NCBI GenBank assembly: GCA_041747155.1
Contig: JBGTFQ010000070.1
Location: 1 to 6,665 of the forward strand
From: JACDDK01 sp041747155
GTDB taxonomy: Bacteria; Actinomycetota; Rubrobacteria; Rubrobacterales; Rubrobacteraceae
DNA length: 6,665 bases
Direction: 5' to 3'
Below the pieces are notes generated by a model that saw only the letters and a list, made by a program, of their open reading frames with translations, ran no database searches and had not been told where the DNA came from. Every line of letters starts with the position of its first letter. Positions within the stretch are counted from its first letter, which is position 1. Positions 1 to 6,365 of the stretch are shown here, one piece after another. The position numbers were made by a program, and so were the translations under genes.

Positions 1-73
1 CACGGGGAACTACGCCCCGCAAGGTGCCAATTCCAGCAGGCGGTCATATCCGGCCTGGAAGATGTGACGAGAG
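1..73 (+). promoter_or_regulatory. SAM-I (S-box) riboswitch aptamer, 3' part only
   Basis: The leader in front of metX carries the 3' hallmark of the SAM-I riboswitch: AAGGTGCCAATTCCAGCAGG at 21-40, matching the family core AAGGUGCcAAuuCcaGCag, followed by GAAGATG at 58-64, the usual 3' junction and start of the P1 3' strand. A CGGGG/CCCCG hairpin (3-7 with 15-19) sits where the variable helix before AAGGUGC is expected. P4 is visible as CAGGC (37-41) pairing with GCCTG (53-57), continued by GG (42-43) with CC (50-51) around a TCATAT loop, with G52 bulged. P1's 3' strand would be about 61-73. The 5' half (P1 5' strand and the GGAGGGA and GGCCC blocks) lies before base 1. The family binds S-adenosylmethionine and normally switches methionine and sulfur genes off when SAM is plentiful, which fits the operon behind it. 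Confidence 0.9.
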
Positions 74-154
74 GCGGGCAGCCTCTCTTTCGGAGCGGGT
101 TGCGCAGGCGGGCAATGGCCCGGCGTACAGACGCGACGAAGCGAAGGAGGCTGC
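69..154 (+). promoter_or_regulatory. Riboswitch expression platform with SD-sequestering helix
   Basis: Two mutually exclusive helices can be drawn by eye. Hairpin A pairs GAGAGGC (69-75) with GCCTCTC (81-87), 7 Watson-Crick pairs with loop GGGCA. Helix B pairs GCAGCCTCT (78-86) with GGAGGCTGC (146-154), 8 Watson-Crick pairs plus one G-U, and buries the metX Shine-Dalgarno AGGAGG (145-150). The 5' arm of hairpin A overlaps the expected P1 3' strand (61-73). The inferred logic is: with SAM bound, P1 holds 61-73, hairpin A cannot form, 78-86 pairs with the SD and metX translation is off; without SAM, hairpin A forms and frees the SD. An alternative is that hairpin A plus TTT (88-90) is an intrinsic terminator, but the T run is very short. 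No folding program was run. Confidence 0.6.
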
Positions 155-167
155 ATTACTACTCGAT

Positions 168-1337
168 ATGACACAAGACCCGAGGGCCGGAGCTAACCAA
201 GCCCCAGCCCGACCCGCGTTCCAACTCCATCGCATAGGCGATTTCGAGCCCGAACTCGGCGGAACCCTGAAAGACGTGTCGCTCGCCTACGAAACTTGGG
301 GCGAGTTGAACGCATCCGCCGACAACGCCGTACTTGTCGTGCACGCTCTCACGGGCGATTCGCACGCCGTCGGCGACCCATCGCCCGAACATCCGCGCGG
401 TGGTTGGTGGAACTCAATGGTCGGGCGGGGCGAGGTTATAGACCCGGACCAACACTTCATCATCTGCTCCAACGTGCTCTGTGGTTGCTCCGGCAGCACG
501 GGGCCAGCCTCTGAGGACCCGGATACCGGAAGCCCTTATGCGATGCGTTTTCCCGTGATTACGATTCGGGACATCGTGCGGGCTCAGAAGCGGCTGCTCG
601 ACGATCTCGGGGTGCGGCGGCTCGCGCTCGTTATCGGTGGCTCCATCGGTGGGCAACAGGCTCTTGAGTGGGCCGTTGAGTTCCCGGAGTTTGTGGAGCG
701 AGCCGTTCCGGTGGCGGCTACGGGTGCGCTCGGGCCGCAGGGATTGGGGATGAGCGAGATCGGGCGCCGCGCCATAATGGCCGACCCGAATTGGCAGAAC
801 GGAGACTACTACAACACCGGAAGGAGACCCGACGACGGACTATCCATAGCCCGCATGGCCGGAATGATGACCTACCAGAGCGCCGCCGGACAATGGGAGC
901 GCTTCGGACGCCGACCCGCGAGCCGACCGCCTCTGCACGAAGACCTCGCAGGCCGCTTCGAGGTCGAGAGCTACCTGCAATACCAGGGCCGCGACATAAT
1001 CAACCGCTTCGATGCCAACTCCTACTTGTACCTGTTGCGGGCCATGGATCTCTACGACGTAGCGGGCGGCTACGAGAGCGACGCAGAAGCCTACGGGCGT
1101 GTCACGGCGGAGTTGCACTTCGTCGGTGTCACCAGCGACTGGTTGTTCCCGGCTGCCGAAGTAAGAGCGTCGGCGGAGCGTGCCGCGAGCGCCGGAGCAA
1201 ACGCGACTTACGCGGAGATAGACACCAAAAGCGGCCACGATGCTTTTCTAAAAGACTGGGCAGAACTAAAAGAAGCGATAAAACCACCGCTGGAATCCAA
1301 CTCAAGGACCACACAGAAAGGGAGACAACATGACTGA
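168..1337 (+). CDS. metX: Homoserine O-acetyltransferase (MetX)
   Basis: 389-residue cytoplasmic alpha/beta-hydrolase-fold enzyme that transfers acetyl from acetyl-CoA to homoserine, activating it for sulfhydrylation in methionine synthesis. Family landmarks in order are LAYETWGELN (39-48), HALTGDSHA (59-67), the oxyanion-side block SNVLCGCSGSTGPAS (101-115), the nucleophile elbow GGSIGG with Ser159, the TYQS...RFGR block (235-248), Asp324 in SDWLFP, and His357 in SGHDAFL. The Ser-Asp-His triad is complete and the length is normal. The ATG at 168 is the only plausible in-frame start; frames opening further upstream begin inside the riboswitch. An SD (AGGAGG, 145-150) lies 17 bases upstream, unusually far. 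The gene lies directly behind the SAM riboswitch and overlaps metY by 8 bases. Some members of this fold use succinyl-CoA; pairing with MetY favours acetyl here. LCGC replaces the more usual LGGC at 104-107. Confidence 0.95.
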   Translation: MTQDPRAGANQAPARPAFQLHRIGDFEPELGGTLKDVSLAYETWGELNASADNAVLVVHALTGDSHAVGDPSPEHPRGGWWNSMVGRGEVIDPDQHFIICSNVLCGCSGSTGPASEDPDTGSPYAMRFPVITIRDIVRAQKRLLDDLGVRRLALVIGGSIGGQQALEWAVEFPEFVERAVPVAATGALGPQGLGMSEIGRRAIMADPNWQNGDYYNTGRRPDDGLSIARMAGMMTYQSAAGQWERFGRRPASRPPLHEDLAGRFEVESYLQYQGRDIINRFDANSYLYLLRAMDLYDVAGGYESDAEAYGRVTAELHFVGVTSDWLFPAAEVRASAERAASAGANATYAEIDTKSGHDAFLKDWAELKEAIKPPLESNSRTTQKGRQHD

Positions 1338-2637
1338 CACCGTAGAAGGAAAGACCCAGGAGCGGAGCTTCGGCTTCGACACGCTCGCGCTGCACGGTGG
1401 GCAGGAGCCCGACCCGACGACGAACGCTCGGGCGGTCCCGATCTACCAGACGACTTCCTACGTCTTCGACGATACCGACCACGCCGCGAATCTTTTCTCG
1501 CTCGCCGAACCGGGCAACATCTACACGCGCATCATGAACCCGACCAACGACGTCTTCGAGCAGCGGATGGCCCTCCTCGAAGGTGGTGTCGGTGCTCTAG
1601 CCGTCGCCAGCGGGCAGGCGGCGGAGACTTTGGCGATACTCAACCTCGCTGGAGCGGGGGATGAGATCGTCTCGGCGGCGGCGCTCTACGGTGGCACCTA
1701 CAACCTGTTCCACTACACGCTCCCCAAGATCGGGATAAACGTAAAATTCGTCGATTCCACAGACCCCGAAAACATCCGAGCCGCCATCACCGACAAGACG
1801 AAAGCCGTCTACGCGGAGACCGTTGGCAACCCGGCTCTCCACACTCTGGATATAGAAGCCGTAGCGAACGTCGCGCACGAAGCTGGGGTTCCGCTTATCG
1901 TGGACAACACCGTGCCGTCGCCGTATCTCGTCAATCCGCTGGCGCATGGGGCGGATATCGTGGTTCATTCGGCGACGAAGTTCATTGGCGGCCACGGGAC
2001 GAGCATCGGCGGTGTGATCGTGGACGGCGGTAAGTTCCCCTGGGATAACGGACGCTTCCCCGGATTCACCGAGCCCGACCCGTCGTACCACGGCCTGGAG
2101 TACTACTCTGCGCTAGGCGAGATGTCCTACATCCTCAAAGCTCGCGTCCAGATGTTGCGGGACTACGGTCCGGCTCTCTCGCCGTTCCACTCCTTCCTGT
2201 TCTTGCAGGGCTTGGAGACGCTGCCGCTGCGCATGGAGCGTCACTCGGAGAATGCGATGGCTGTGGCGGAGTTCTTGCAAGGCCACGAAAAAGTCAGTTG
2301 GGTCAACTATCCGGGGCTCGCGGATCATCCGGCGCACGATCTAGCGGATAAATACCACCGAGGTGGCATGTACGGTGCGATCCTCGGCTTCGGCATCGAG
2401 GGCGGTCTCGAAGCGGGCAAGAGCTTCATAAATCGACTGGAGCTTCATAGTCTGCTGGCGAATATCGGGGATGCAAAGAGCCTCGTTATTCATCCGGCAT
2501 CGACTACGCACTCGCAGTTGACGGCTGAGGAGCAGGTCTCGACGGGTGTTTCCGATGATTACATCCGGTTGAGCGTTGGGTTGGAGTCCATCGACGACAT
2601 CTTGTATGACCTGGATCAAGCCCTGAACGGAGTGTGA
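1330..2637 (+). CDS. metY: O-acetylhomoserine sulfhydrylase (MetY)
   Basis: 435-residue PLP enzyme of the Cys/Met-metabolism (cystathionine gamma-synthase-like) family, converting O-acetylhomoserine plus sulfide to homocysteine in the cytoplasm. Visible landmarks are YTRIMNPT (65-72; Tyr and Arg contact cofactor phosphate across the dimer), SGQAAE (94-99), the PLP-stacking Tyr120 in LYGGTYNLF, Asp192 in VDNT (pyridine nitrogen), the Schiff-base Lys217 in HSATKFIGGHG, HPASTTHSQL (388-397), and Arg413 in YIRLSVGLE (substrate carboxylate). The stretch after the lysine (about 231-255, including GRFPGFTEPDPSYHG) is the insertion typical of MetY and absent from MetB, so direct sulfhydrylation is preferred over transsulfuration. 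The ATG at 1330 is preceded by AAGGGAG (1318-1324) at normal spacing. It overlaps the metX end by 8 bases and the kinase start by 4, implying translational coupling. Confidence 0.96.
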   Translation: MTDTVEGKTQERSFGFDTLALHGGQEPDPTTNARAVPIYQTTSYVFDDTDHAANLFSLAEPGNIYTRIMNPTNDVFEQRMALLEGGVGALAVASGQAAETLAILNLAGAGDEIVSAAALYGGTYNLFHYTLPKIGINVKFVDSTDPENIRAAITDKTKAVYAETVGNPALHTLDIEAVANVAHEAGVPLIVDNTVPSPYLVNPLAHGADIVVHSATKFIGGHGTSIGGVIVDGGKFPWDNGRFPGFTEPDPSYHGLEYYSALGEMSYILKARVQMLRDYGPALSPFHSFLFLQGLETLPLRMERHSENAMAVAEFLQGHEKVSWVNYPGLADHPAHDLADKYHRGGMYGAILGFGIEGGLEAGKSFINRLELHSLLANIGDAKSLVIHPASTTHSQLTAEEQVSTGVSDDYIRLSVGLESIDDILYDLDQALNGV

Positions 2638-3830
2638 GCGGATTGCCCGAACCCTTAGTAATTAAGTTCGGCGGCACTTCGGTCGGCGGCGGCGACCGCT
2701 TCATCCGAGCCGCCAATATAGCCACCGAAGCCTCCCGCGAGCGCCCCGTAGCTGTCGTCGTCTCCGCCATGAGCGGCGTTACGAATACGTTGCTCGGGGC
2801 AGCTCGCGGTACCGTTCGAGAGGGTACCGCCGCCGAGTTGCGGGCGGCGCTCTCGGAGCGTCATCTGGCGGCGGCCCGTGAGGCGGTTTCAGCGGAACAT
2901 CTGACGGAAGTCGAGGCGCGGCTGGAAGAGTTGCTGGAGCTTTTGGTAGAGCGGATCGAGGCTCCCGTCAAGAGCCCGGCGGCTCGTAAAGCGGAGATCG
3001 CGGTCTTCGGGGAACGACTCTCGTCGGTGATCCTCTCCGGTGCGATCTGCACCTCTGGAACGCCGTCTGCCGTGGTCGCCGAAGACCCCATCGCGACCGG
3101 CCCCGCATTCTCGGGTTCTCCCGTGGATACCGCTGGCACGGAGAGGCGATGCGCAGTTCACGTCGCGCCGCTTTTGGCGGATGGTGCCGTGGCGGTGGTG
3201 CCGGGGTATGTGGGGCATTCGCCGGAGGGTTTCCCGACGACGCTTGGCCGTGGGGGGTCGGATCTCTCAGCGACCGTGATCGGGCGCGCGCTTGGTTCCA
3301 CGGAGGTCTGGATCATGACGGACGTGGACGGCGTTCTGGACGCGGACCCGCGCCTGGTCCCGGAAGCGGCCTTGCTCACCCGGCTCTCATACCGGGAGGC
3401 TGGCACGTTCGCCTCGTTGGGGGCGAAGGTATTGCATCCAAAGACGATGGAGCCTGCGGAGGAAGACGGGATCGAGGTCTCCGTCCGCAACAGCTTCGCG
3501 CCCGAGCGGCCCGGCACCCGCGTAACGGGCTTCGAGTCCGGGCCGGGCGTTCGGTGCGTAGCGCTGCGCCGCAAGGTTCCGGTAGATATCCCTTGTACGA
3601 ACGCTCGCCCGAGCGAGGCCGCGATGGTCGTCTGCATCGGAGAGCCGAACACGGCGGATCTCAAACACGGCCTAAAAGTGCTGCGAGGCGCGAAGATTGC
3701 GCCGTTGCATTCGGGGCTCGCCTCCGCCGGGCTCGTGTATCTCGTCAAGTCCGAGGCGGGAGAGGCCGCGCTGCGCGTGCTGCACGACTCGCTCGTGACC
3801 GTCGCCACACCTGTAGAGGAGGTTGCGTGA
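2634..3830 (+). CDS. ask: Aspartate kinase with shortened regulatory domain
   Basis: 398-residue amino-acid kinase that phosphorylates aspartate, the first committed step of the aspartate family. The catalytic domain (about 1-300) is intact: KFGGTSVG (11-18), a helical insert (about 65-118) as in the LysC/ThrA class, FGERLSS (125-131), TTLGRGGSD (202-210), TDVDGVLDADPR (229-240) and ASLGAKVLHPKT (260-271). The tail (about 301-398) begins like LysC (VALRRK, 308-313) but has only about 95 residues where two ACT domains normally need about 155. The final part (330-387) loosely follows one ACT domain, with the usual ISQG-like ligand-contact segment not recognisable. Weakened feedback control by lysine or threonine is inferred. 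The GTG start overlaps the metY stop in GTGA; the SD is poor (GGAG, 2629-2632), so coupling is likely. A TTG at 2643 is a weaker alternative. It overlaps hom by 4 bases. Confidence 0.93.
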   Translation: MSGLPEPLVIKFGGTSVGGGDRFIRAANIATEASRERPVAVVVSAMSGVTNTLLGAARGTVREGTAAELRAALSERHLAAAREAVSAEHLTEVEARLEELLELLVERIEAPVKSPAARKAEIAVFGERLSSVILSGAICTSGTPSAVVAEDPIATGPAFSGSPVDTAGTERRCAVHVAPLLADGAVAVVPGYVGHSPEGFPTTLGRGGSDLSATVIGRALGSTEVWIMTDVDGVLDADPRLVPEAALLTRLSYREAGTFASLGAKVLHPKTMEPAEEDGIEVSVRNSFAPERPGTRVTGFESGPGVRCVALRRKVPVDIPCTNARPSEAAMVVCIGEPNTADLKHGLKVLRGAKIAPLHSGLASAGLVYLVKSEAGEAALRVLHDSLVTVATPVEEVA

Positions 3831-4912
3831 AGCGGTTGGAGATCGTCCAGATCGGGCTGGGACACGTTGGTCGCTCGGTTGCTCAGATCGTTCTGGAAGA
3901 ACGCAAACGCTGGCGCGACGAGGACAACATAGATATCCATTTTCACGCCGTCTCTGATACTTCCGGCGCACTCGTGGGCGAAGAGTTGCTACCCCAGGCT
4001 GTCCGGCTGAAAGAGGACGGAGGACGACTCTCGGAGCTTGGCACAGACTCTATAGAAGACGTCCTGCGCTCTGAGCCCGCACCGGGTACGACGCGGGTCG
4101 TAGTGGATGTTGCCGTGCACGGGGGAACTTTTGATCTCGATCTCCTGGGCATCCAGAATGGTTCGTATCTCGTCCTCTCTAACAAGGGGCCGCTTTCGGG
4201 GAGCACGGCGCAGTACGAGCAATTGGTCACGACGATACCGGACAGACTCTGGCACGAGGCGACGGTCGGTGCTGGAATGCCGATCATCTCGACTATTGGC
4301 GGCCTGATCGAGACCGGCGATGAGATCCTGGAGATTCAGGCCAGCCCGAGCGGAACCCTCGGCTTCATAATGAGCGCGGTCGAGGATGGCACGTCTTTCT
4401 CCCAGGCCGTCGAAGAAGCGGTCGCGCTTCACTACGCCGAACCCGACCCTCGGGACGACCTCTCCGGCCTCGACGTAGCTCGCAAAGCCATAATCCTCGC
4501 CCGCATGATGGGCCGAACGGTAGAGCCCGCAGATGTACCATACGAATCCCTGGTGCCGCAAGGATTGGAAGATTTGCCCCTGGACGAGTTTATGCAACAT
4601 TTGCCGGAGCACGACGAAGCCTTTGCGGCGCGTCTGGGGGCGGTAGAGGAGCACCATATGCTCAGATATCTGACACGCATCCCGAAGGAAGGCCGGATCT
4701 CGGTCGGCCTATCCGAGACGCCGGTGGAGAGTCCGTTCGGACCCATAAGCGGCCCGGAGAACGTCTTCGACATCCGCACCCGCCGCTACACGGATGTTAC
4801 GCTCACCGTAAGCGGCCCCGGCGCGGGACCCGAGCGCACCGCCAGCGGGATCGTCTGGGACCTTCTCGACATAGCCCGCAAAGCCATAGAAGACGACGGA
4901 AAGGAAAACTAA
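3827..4912 (+). CDS. hom: Homoserine dehydrogenase, short form without ACT domain
   Basis: 361-residue NAD(P)H-dependent enzyme reducing aspartate semialdehyde to homoserine. It has a Rossmann motif GLGHVG (10-15), the conserved SNK (118-120), HEATVGAGMPII (143-154), SGTLGFI (175-181) and the signature YAEPDPRDDLSGLDVARK (203-220). Glu205, Asp216 and Lys220 keep the exact spacing of yeast Hom6 Glu208, Asp219 and Lys223. The C-terminal RRYTDVTLTVSGPGAG (319-334) also matches. This is the ThrA/MetL and eukaryotic type, which stops after the catalytic domain; no C-terminal ACT domain is present. The GTG start (3827) overlaps the kinase stop as GTGA and has a strong SD, AGAGGAGG (3815-3822), 4 bases before it. 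The same frame stays open back to 3149, but that part is a shadow of the kinase gene. asd starts 1 base after the stop. Confidence 0.94.
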   Translation: MKRLEIVQIGLGHVGRSVAQIVLEERKRWRDEDNIDIHFHAVSDTSGALVGEELLPQAVRLKEDGGRLSELGTDSIEDVLRSEPAPGTTRVVVDVAVHGGTFDLDLLGIQNGSYLVLSNKGPLSGSTAQYEQLVTTIPDRLWHEATVGAGMPIISTIGGLIETGDEILEIQASPSGTLGFIMSAVEDGTSFSQAVEEAVALHYAEPDPRDDLSGLDVARKAIILARMMGRTVEPADVPYESLVPQGLEDLPLDEFMQHLPEHDEAFAARLGAVEEHHMLRYLTRIPKEGRISVGLSETPVESPFGPISGPENVFDIRTRRYTDVTLTVSGPGAGPERTASGIVWDLLDIARKAIEDDGKEN

Positions 4913-4913
4913 C

Positions 4914-5879
4914 ATGAGCGATGGATACACCGTAGCGATAGTAGGAGCCGGTCTGGTAGGAGACCGACTGGTAGCCGAGTTACGCCGCCGAAACTTCCCC
5001 ATTAAAGAGCTTCGCATCCTAGCTCGCAGCGCCCGACGCTCGACGCTAGCAGGCGAAGAGTTCGAGGTCGGCGTGGCCGAACCGGACGCATTCGAAGGCG
5101 TGGACTTCGCGTTCTTTGCGGGAACCGAGGGAGAGAAAGGTGCTGCGGTGCAACTCTCTCAAGAGGCTATATCCCGAGGTGCCATCGTTATAGACAACGG
5201 TTCGGATTTCAGGATGAACCCGGACGTTCCGCTCGTCGTTCCAGAGGTTAACGCGGGTGCCTTGGAAGATCACAATGGCCTGATCGCCAACGCCAACTGT
5301 TCTACGTCTCAGATGGTGGTGACGCTAGCGCCACTCGCTCGCGAGTTCGGATTGCGGAAGGTCGTCGTCTCCACTTATCAGGCGGTCTCAGGATCTGGGC
5401 GTAGCGGGGTCGATGCCTTGGAGAATGGTCGTGAGGACGTGTATCCGAAGCCCATCTCCGGCAACGCTATACCTTTGATCGGGGGTGTCGGAGAAGATGG
5501 CTACACGAGCGAGGAGACCAAGATGCGTGAGGAATCCCGCAAGATCCTGGGTTTGCCAGACCTCGAAATATTCGCCACGACCGTCCGCATACCTGTCCAC
5601 ACCGGACACTCTGAGAGCATCTACGTGGAGACCGACCGCGAGGTCACGCTGCCCGAAGTGCTCGATGTATTTCAGGCCGCGCCTGGCGTAGTATTCTCCG
5701 GCGACGCTGATGACTTTCCAACGCCACTCGAAGCTGCTGGAGATCCCGGCACGTTCGTGGGCCGCGTAAGGGTTGAAGGAAACGTGATCCAGTTCTGGTG
5801 CGTCTCAGATAACCTCCTCAAGGGCGCCGCCACGAACGCCGTCCAGATCGCCGAGTCTTTAATCAACGTGAAAGTCTAG
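4914..5879 (+). CDS. asd: Aspartate-semialdehyde dehydrogenase
   Basis: 321-residue NADPH-dependent enzyme that converts aspartyl phosphate to aspartate semialdehyde, between Ask and Hom. Catalytic Cys129 lies in NANCSTSQMV (126-135), Gln156 in STYQAVSGSG (153-162), and Arg225 and His232 in RIPVHTGHSES (225-235). The Cys-to-Gln (27) and Arg-to-His (7) spacings match E. coli Asd. DNGSDFRM (94-101) and DNLLKGAATNAVQIAE (299-314) are also family landmarks. The odd point is the nucleotide loop: VAIVGAGLVG (7-16) reads GxGxxG, one residue shorter than the usual GATGxVG loop. The length is a little short of the usual 330-370. The ATG has an SD (AAGGAA, 4901-4906) at 7-base spacing and lies 1 base after the hom stop, so it belongs to the operon. 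Its product also feeds lysine and threonine synthesis, so placing it under SAM control is notable unless another copy exists. Confidence 0.95.
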   Translation: MSDGYTVAIVGAGLVGDRLVAELRRRNFPIKELRILARSARRSTLAGEEFEVGVAEPDAFEGVDFAFFAGTEGEKGAAVQLSQEAISRGAIVIDNGSDFRMNPDVPLVVPEVNAGALEDHNGLIANANCSTSQMVVTLAPLAREFGLRKVVVSTYQAVSGSGRSGVDALENGREDVYPKPISGNAIPLIGGVGEDGYTSEETKMREESRKILGLPDLEIFATTVRIPVHTGHSESIYVETDREVTLPEVLDVFQAAPGVVFSGDADDFPTPLEAAGDPGTFVGRVRVEGNVIQFWCVSDNLLKGAATNAVQIAESLINVKV

Positions 5880-5887
5880 GCGCGACA

Positions 5888-6364
5888 CTGGAGATACGCT
5901 TCGCCACAGCCGGGGACACGCTACTAATACTCTCATTCATCCGCGAACTGGCGGAGTACGAGAAGCTTTCTCACGAAGTTGTGGCGACCGAGGAGAGTCT
6001 GCGAGAGTCACTTTTTGGTGAGCGACCGTACGCGGAGGTGCTGATGGCTTTCGTGGACGATGAACCGGTGGGTTTCGCGTTGTTCTTTCATAACTTCTCA
6101 ACGTTTTTGGGGAAGCCGGGGATCTACCTGGAGGATCTGTACGTCCGTCCAGCATACCGGGGCTCCGGCGCAGGACGTGCTCTGCTTTCCTGGCTGGCGC
6201 GGCTGGCGGTTGAGCGGGATTGCGGGCGGCTTGAGTGGTGGGTTCTTGACTGGAACGAGCCCTCTATCGGCTTCTACAAGAAACTCGGAGCCGAGGCGAT
6301 GGATGATTGGACGGTATATCGCCTAGCTGGGGAGCCTCTGCGGCGATTGGCGAGCGGGGGTTGA
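5888..6364 (+). CDS. GNAT-family N-acetyltransferase (SSAT-like), probable CTG start
   Basis: 158 residues if started at the CTG at 5888. A single-domain GNAT enzyme using acetyl-CoA on an amine substrate. The N-terminal strand and helix read EIRFATAGD (2-10) then FIRELAEYEKL (17-27), a pattern typical of the spermidine/spermine- or thialysine-acetyltransferase-like group. VGFALFFHNFSTFLG (61-75) and IYLEDLYVRPAYRGSGAG (79-96) follow; the latter holds the acetyl-CoA pyrophosphate loop RGSGAG (91-96). LDWNEPSIGFYKKLGAE (120-136) is the C-terminal GNAT block. No ATG, GTG or TTG lies in frame near the homologous start. The first GTG (5981) would delete 31 conserved residues. CTG at 5888 follows a weak AGG (5878-5880) and starts 8 bases after asd, so co-transcription and perhaps coupling are likely. 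The substrate is unknown, and a link to methionine metabolism is not shown by sequence. Confidence 0.82.
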   Translation: MEIRFATAGDTLLILSFIRELAEYEKLSHEVVATEESLRESLFGERPYAEVLMAFVDDEPVGFALFFHNFSTFLGKPGIYLEDLYVRPAYRGSGAGRALLSWLARLAVERDCGRLEWWVLDWNEPSIGFYKKLGAEAMDDWTVYRLAGEPLRRLASGG

Positions 6365-6365
6365 A

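Noticed and set aside
69..90. Hairpin plus TTT as an intrinsic terminator
   Set aside because: The stem is good but only three T follow before C. The SD-sequestering alternative explains the same arm better. Not excluded, only less likely.
24..167. In-frame upstream extension of metX to a GTG at 24
   Set aside because: It would start inside the conserved AAGGTGCC core of the riboswitch, has no SD, and its peptide shows no MetX homology. ATG 168 gives the family length.
840..1238. 132-codon minus-strand frame inside metX
   Set aside because: Antisense shadow with no family features, opposite a fully conserved metX region.
2643..2645. TTG as the kinase start
   Set aside because: It has better spacing from GGAG (2629-2632), but the GTGA overlap at 2634 matches the coupling pattern at the kinase-hom junction, and GTG is the commoner start.
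3149..3826. Long N-terminal extension of homoserine dehydrogenase over the kinase gene
   Set aside because: This stretch is Arg/Gly-rich out-of-frame translation of the kinase. Dehydrogenase homology begins at the GTG at 3827, which has a strong SD.
3780..3835. Frameshifted kinase-dehydrogenase fusion
   Set aside because: The kinase reaches a proper stop, and hom has its own SD and GTG in a GTGA overlap, so these are two normal coupled genes.
3158..3946. 262-codon minus-strand frame
   Set aside because: It lies antisense to the kinase and hom, has no recognisable motifs and low-complexity Ser/Arg/Thr composition, as expected for a shadow in GC-rich DNA.
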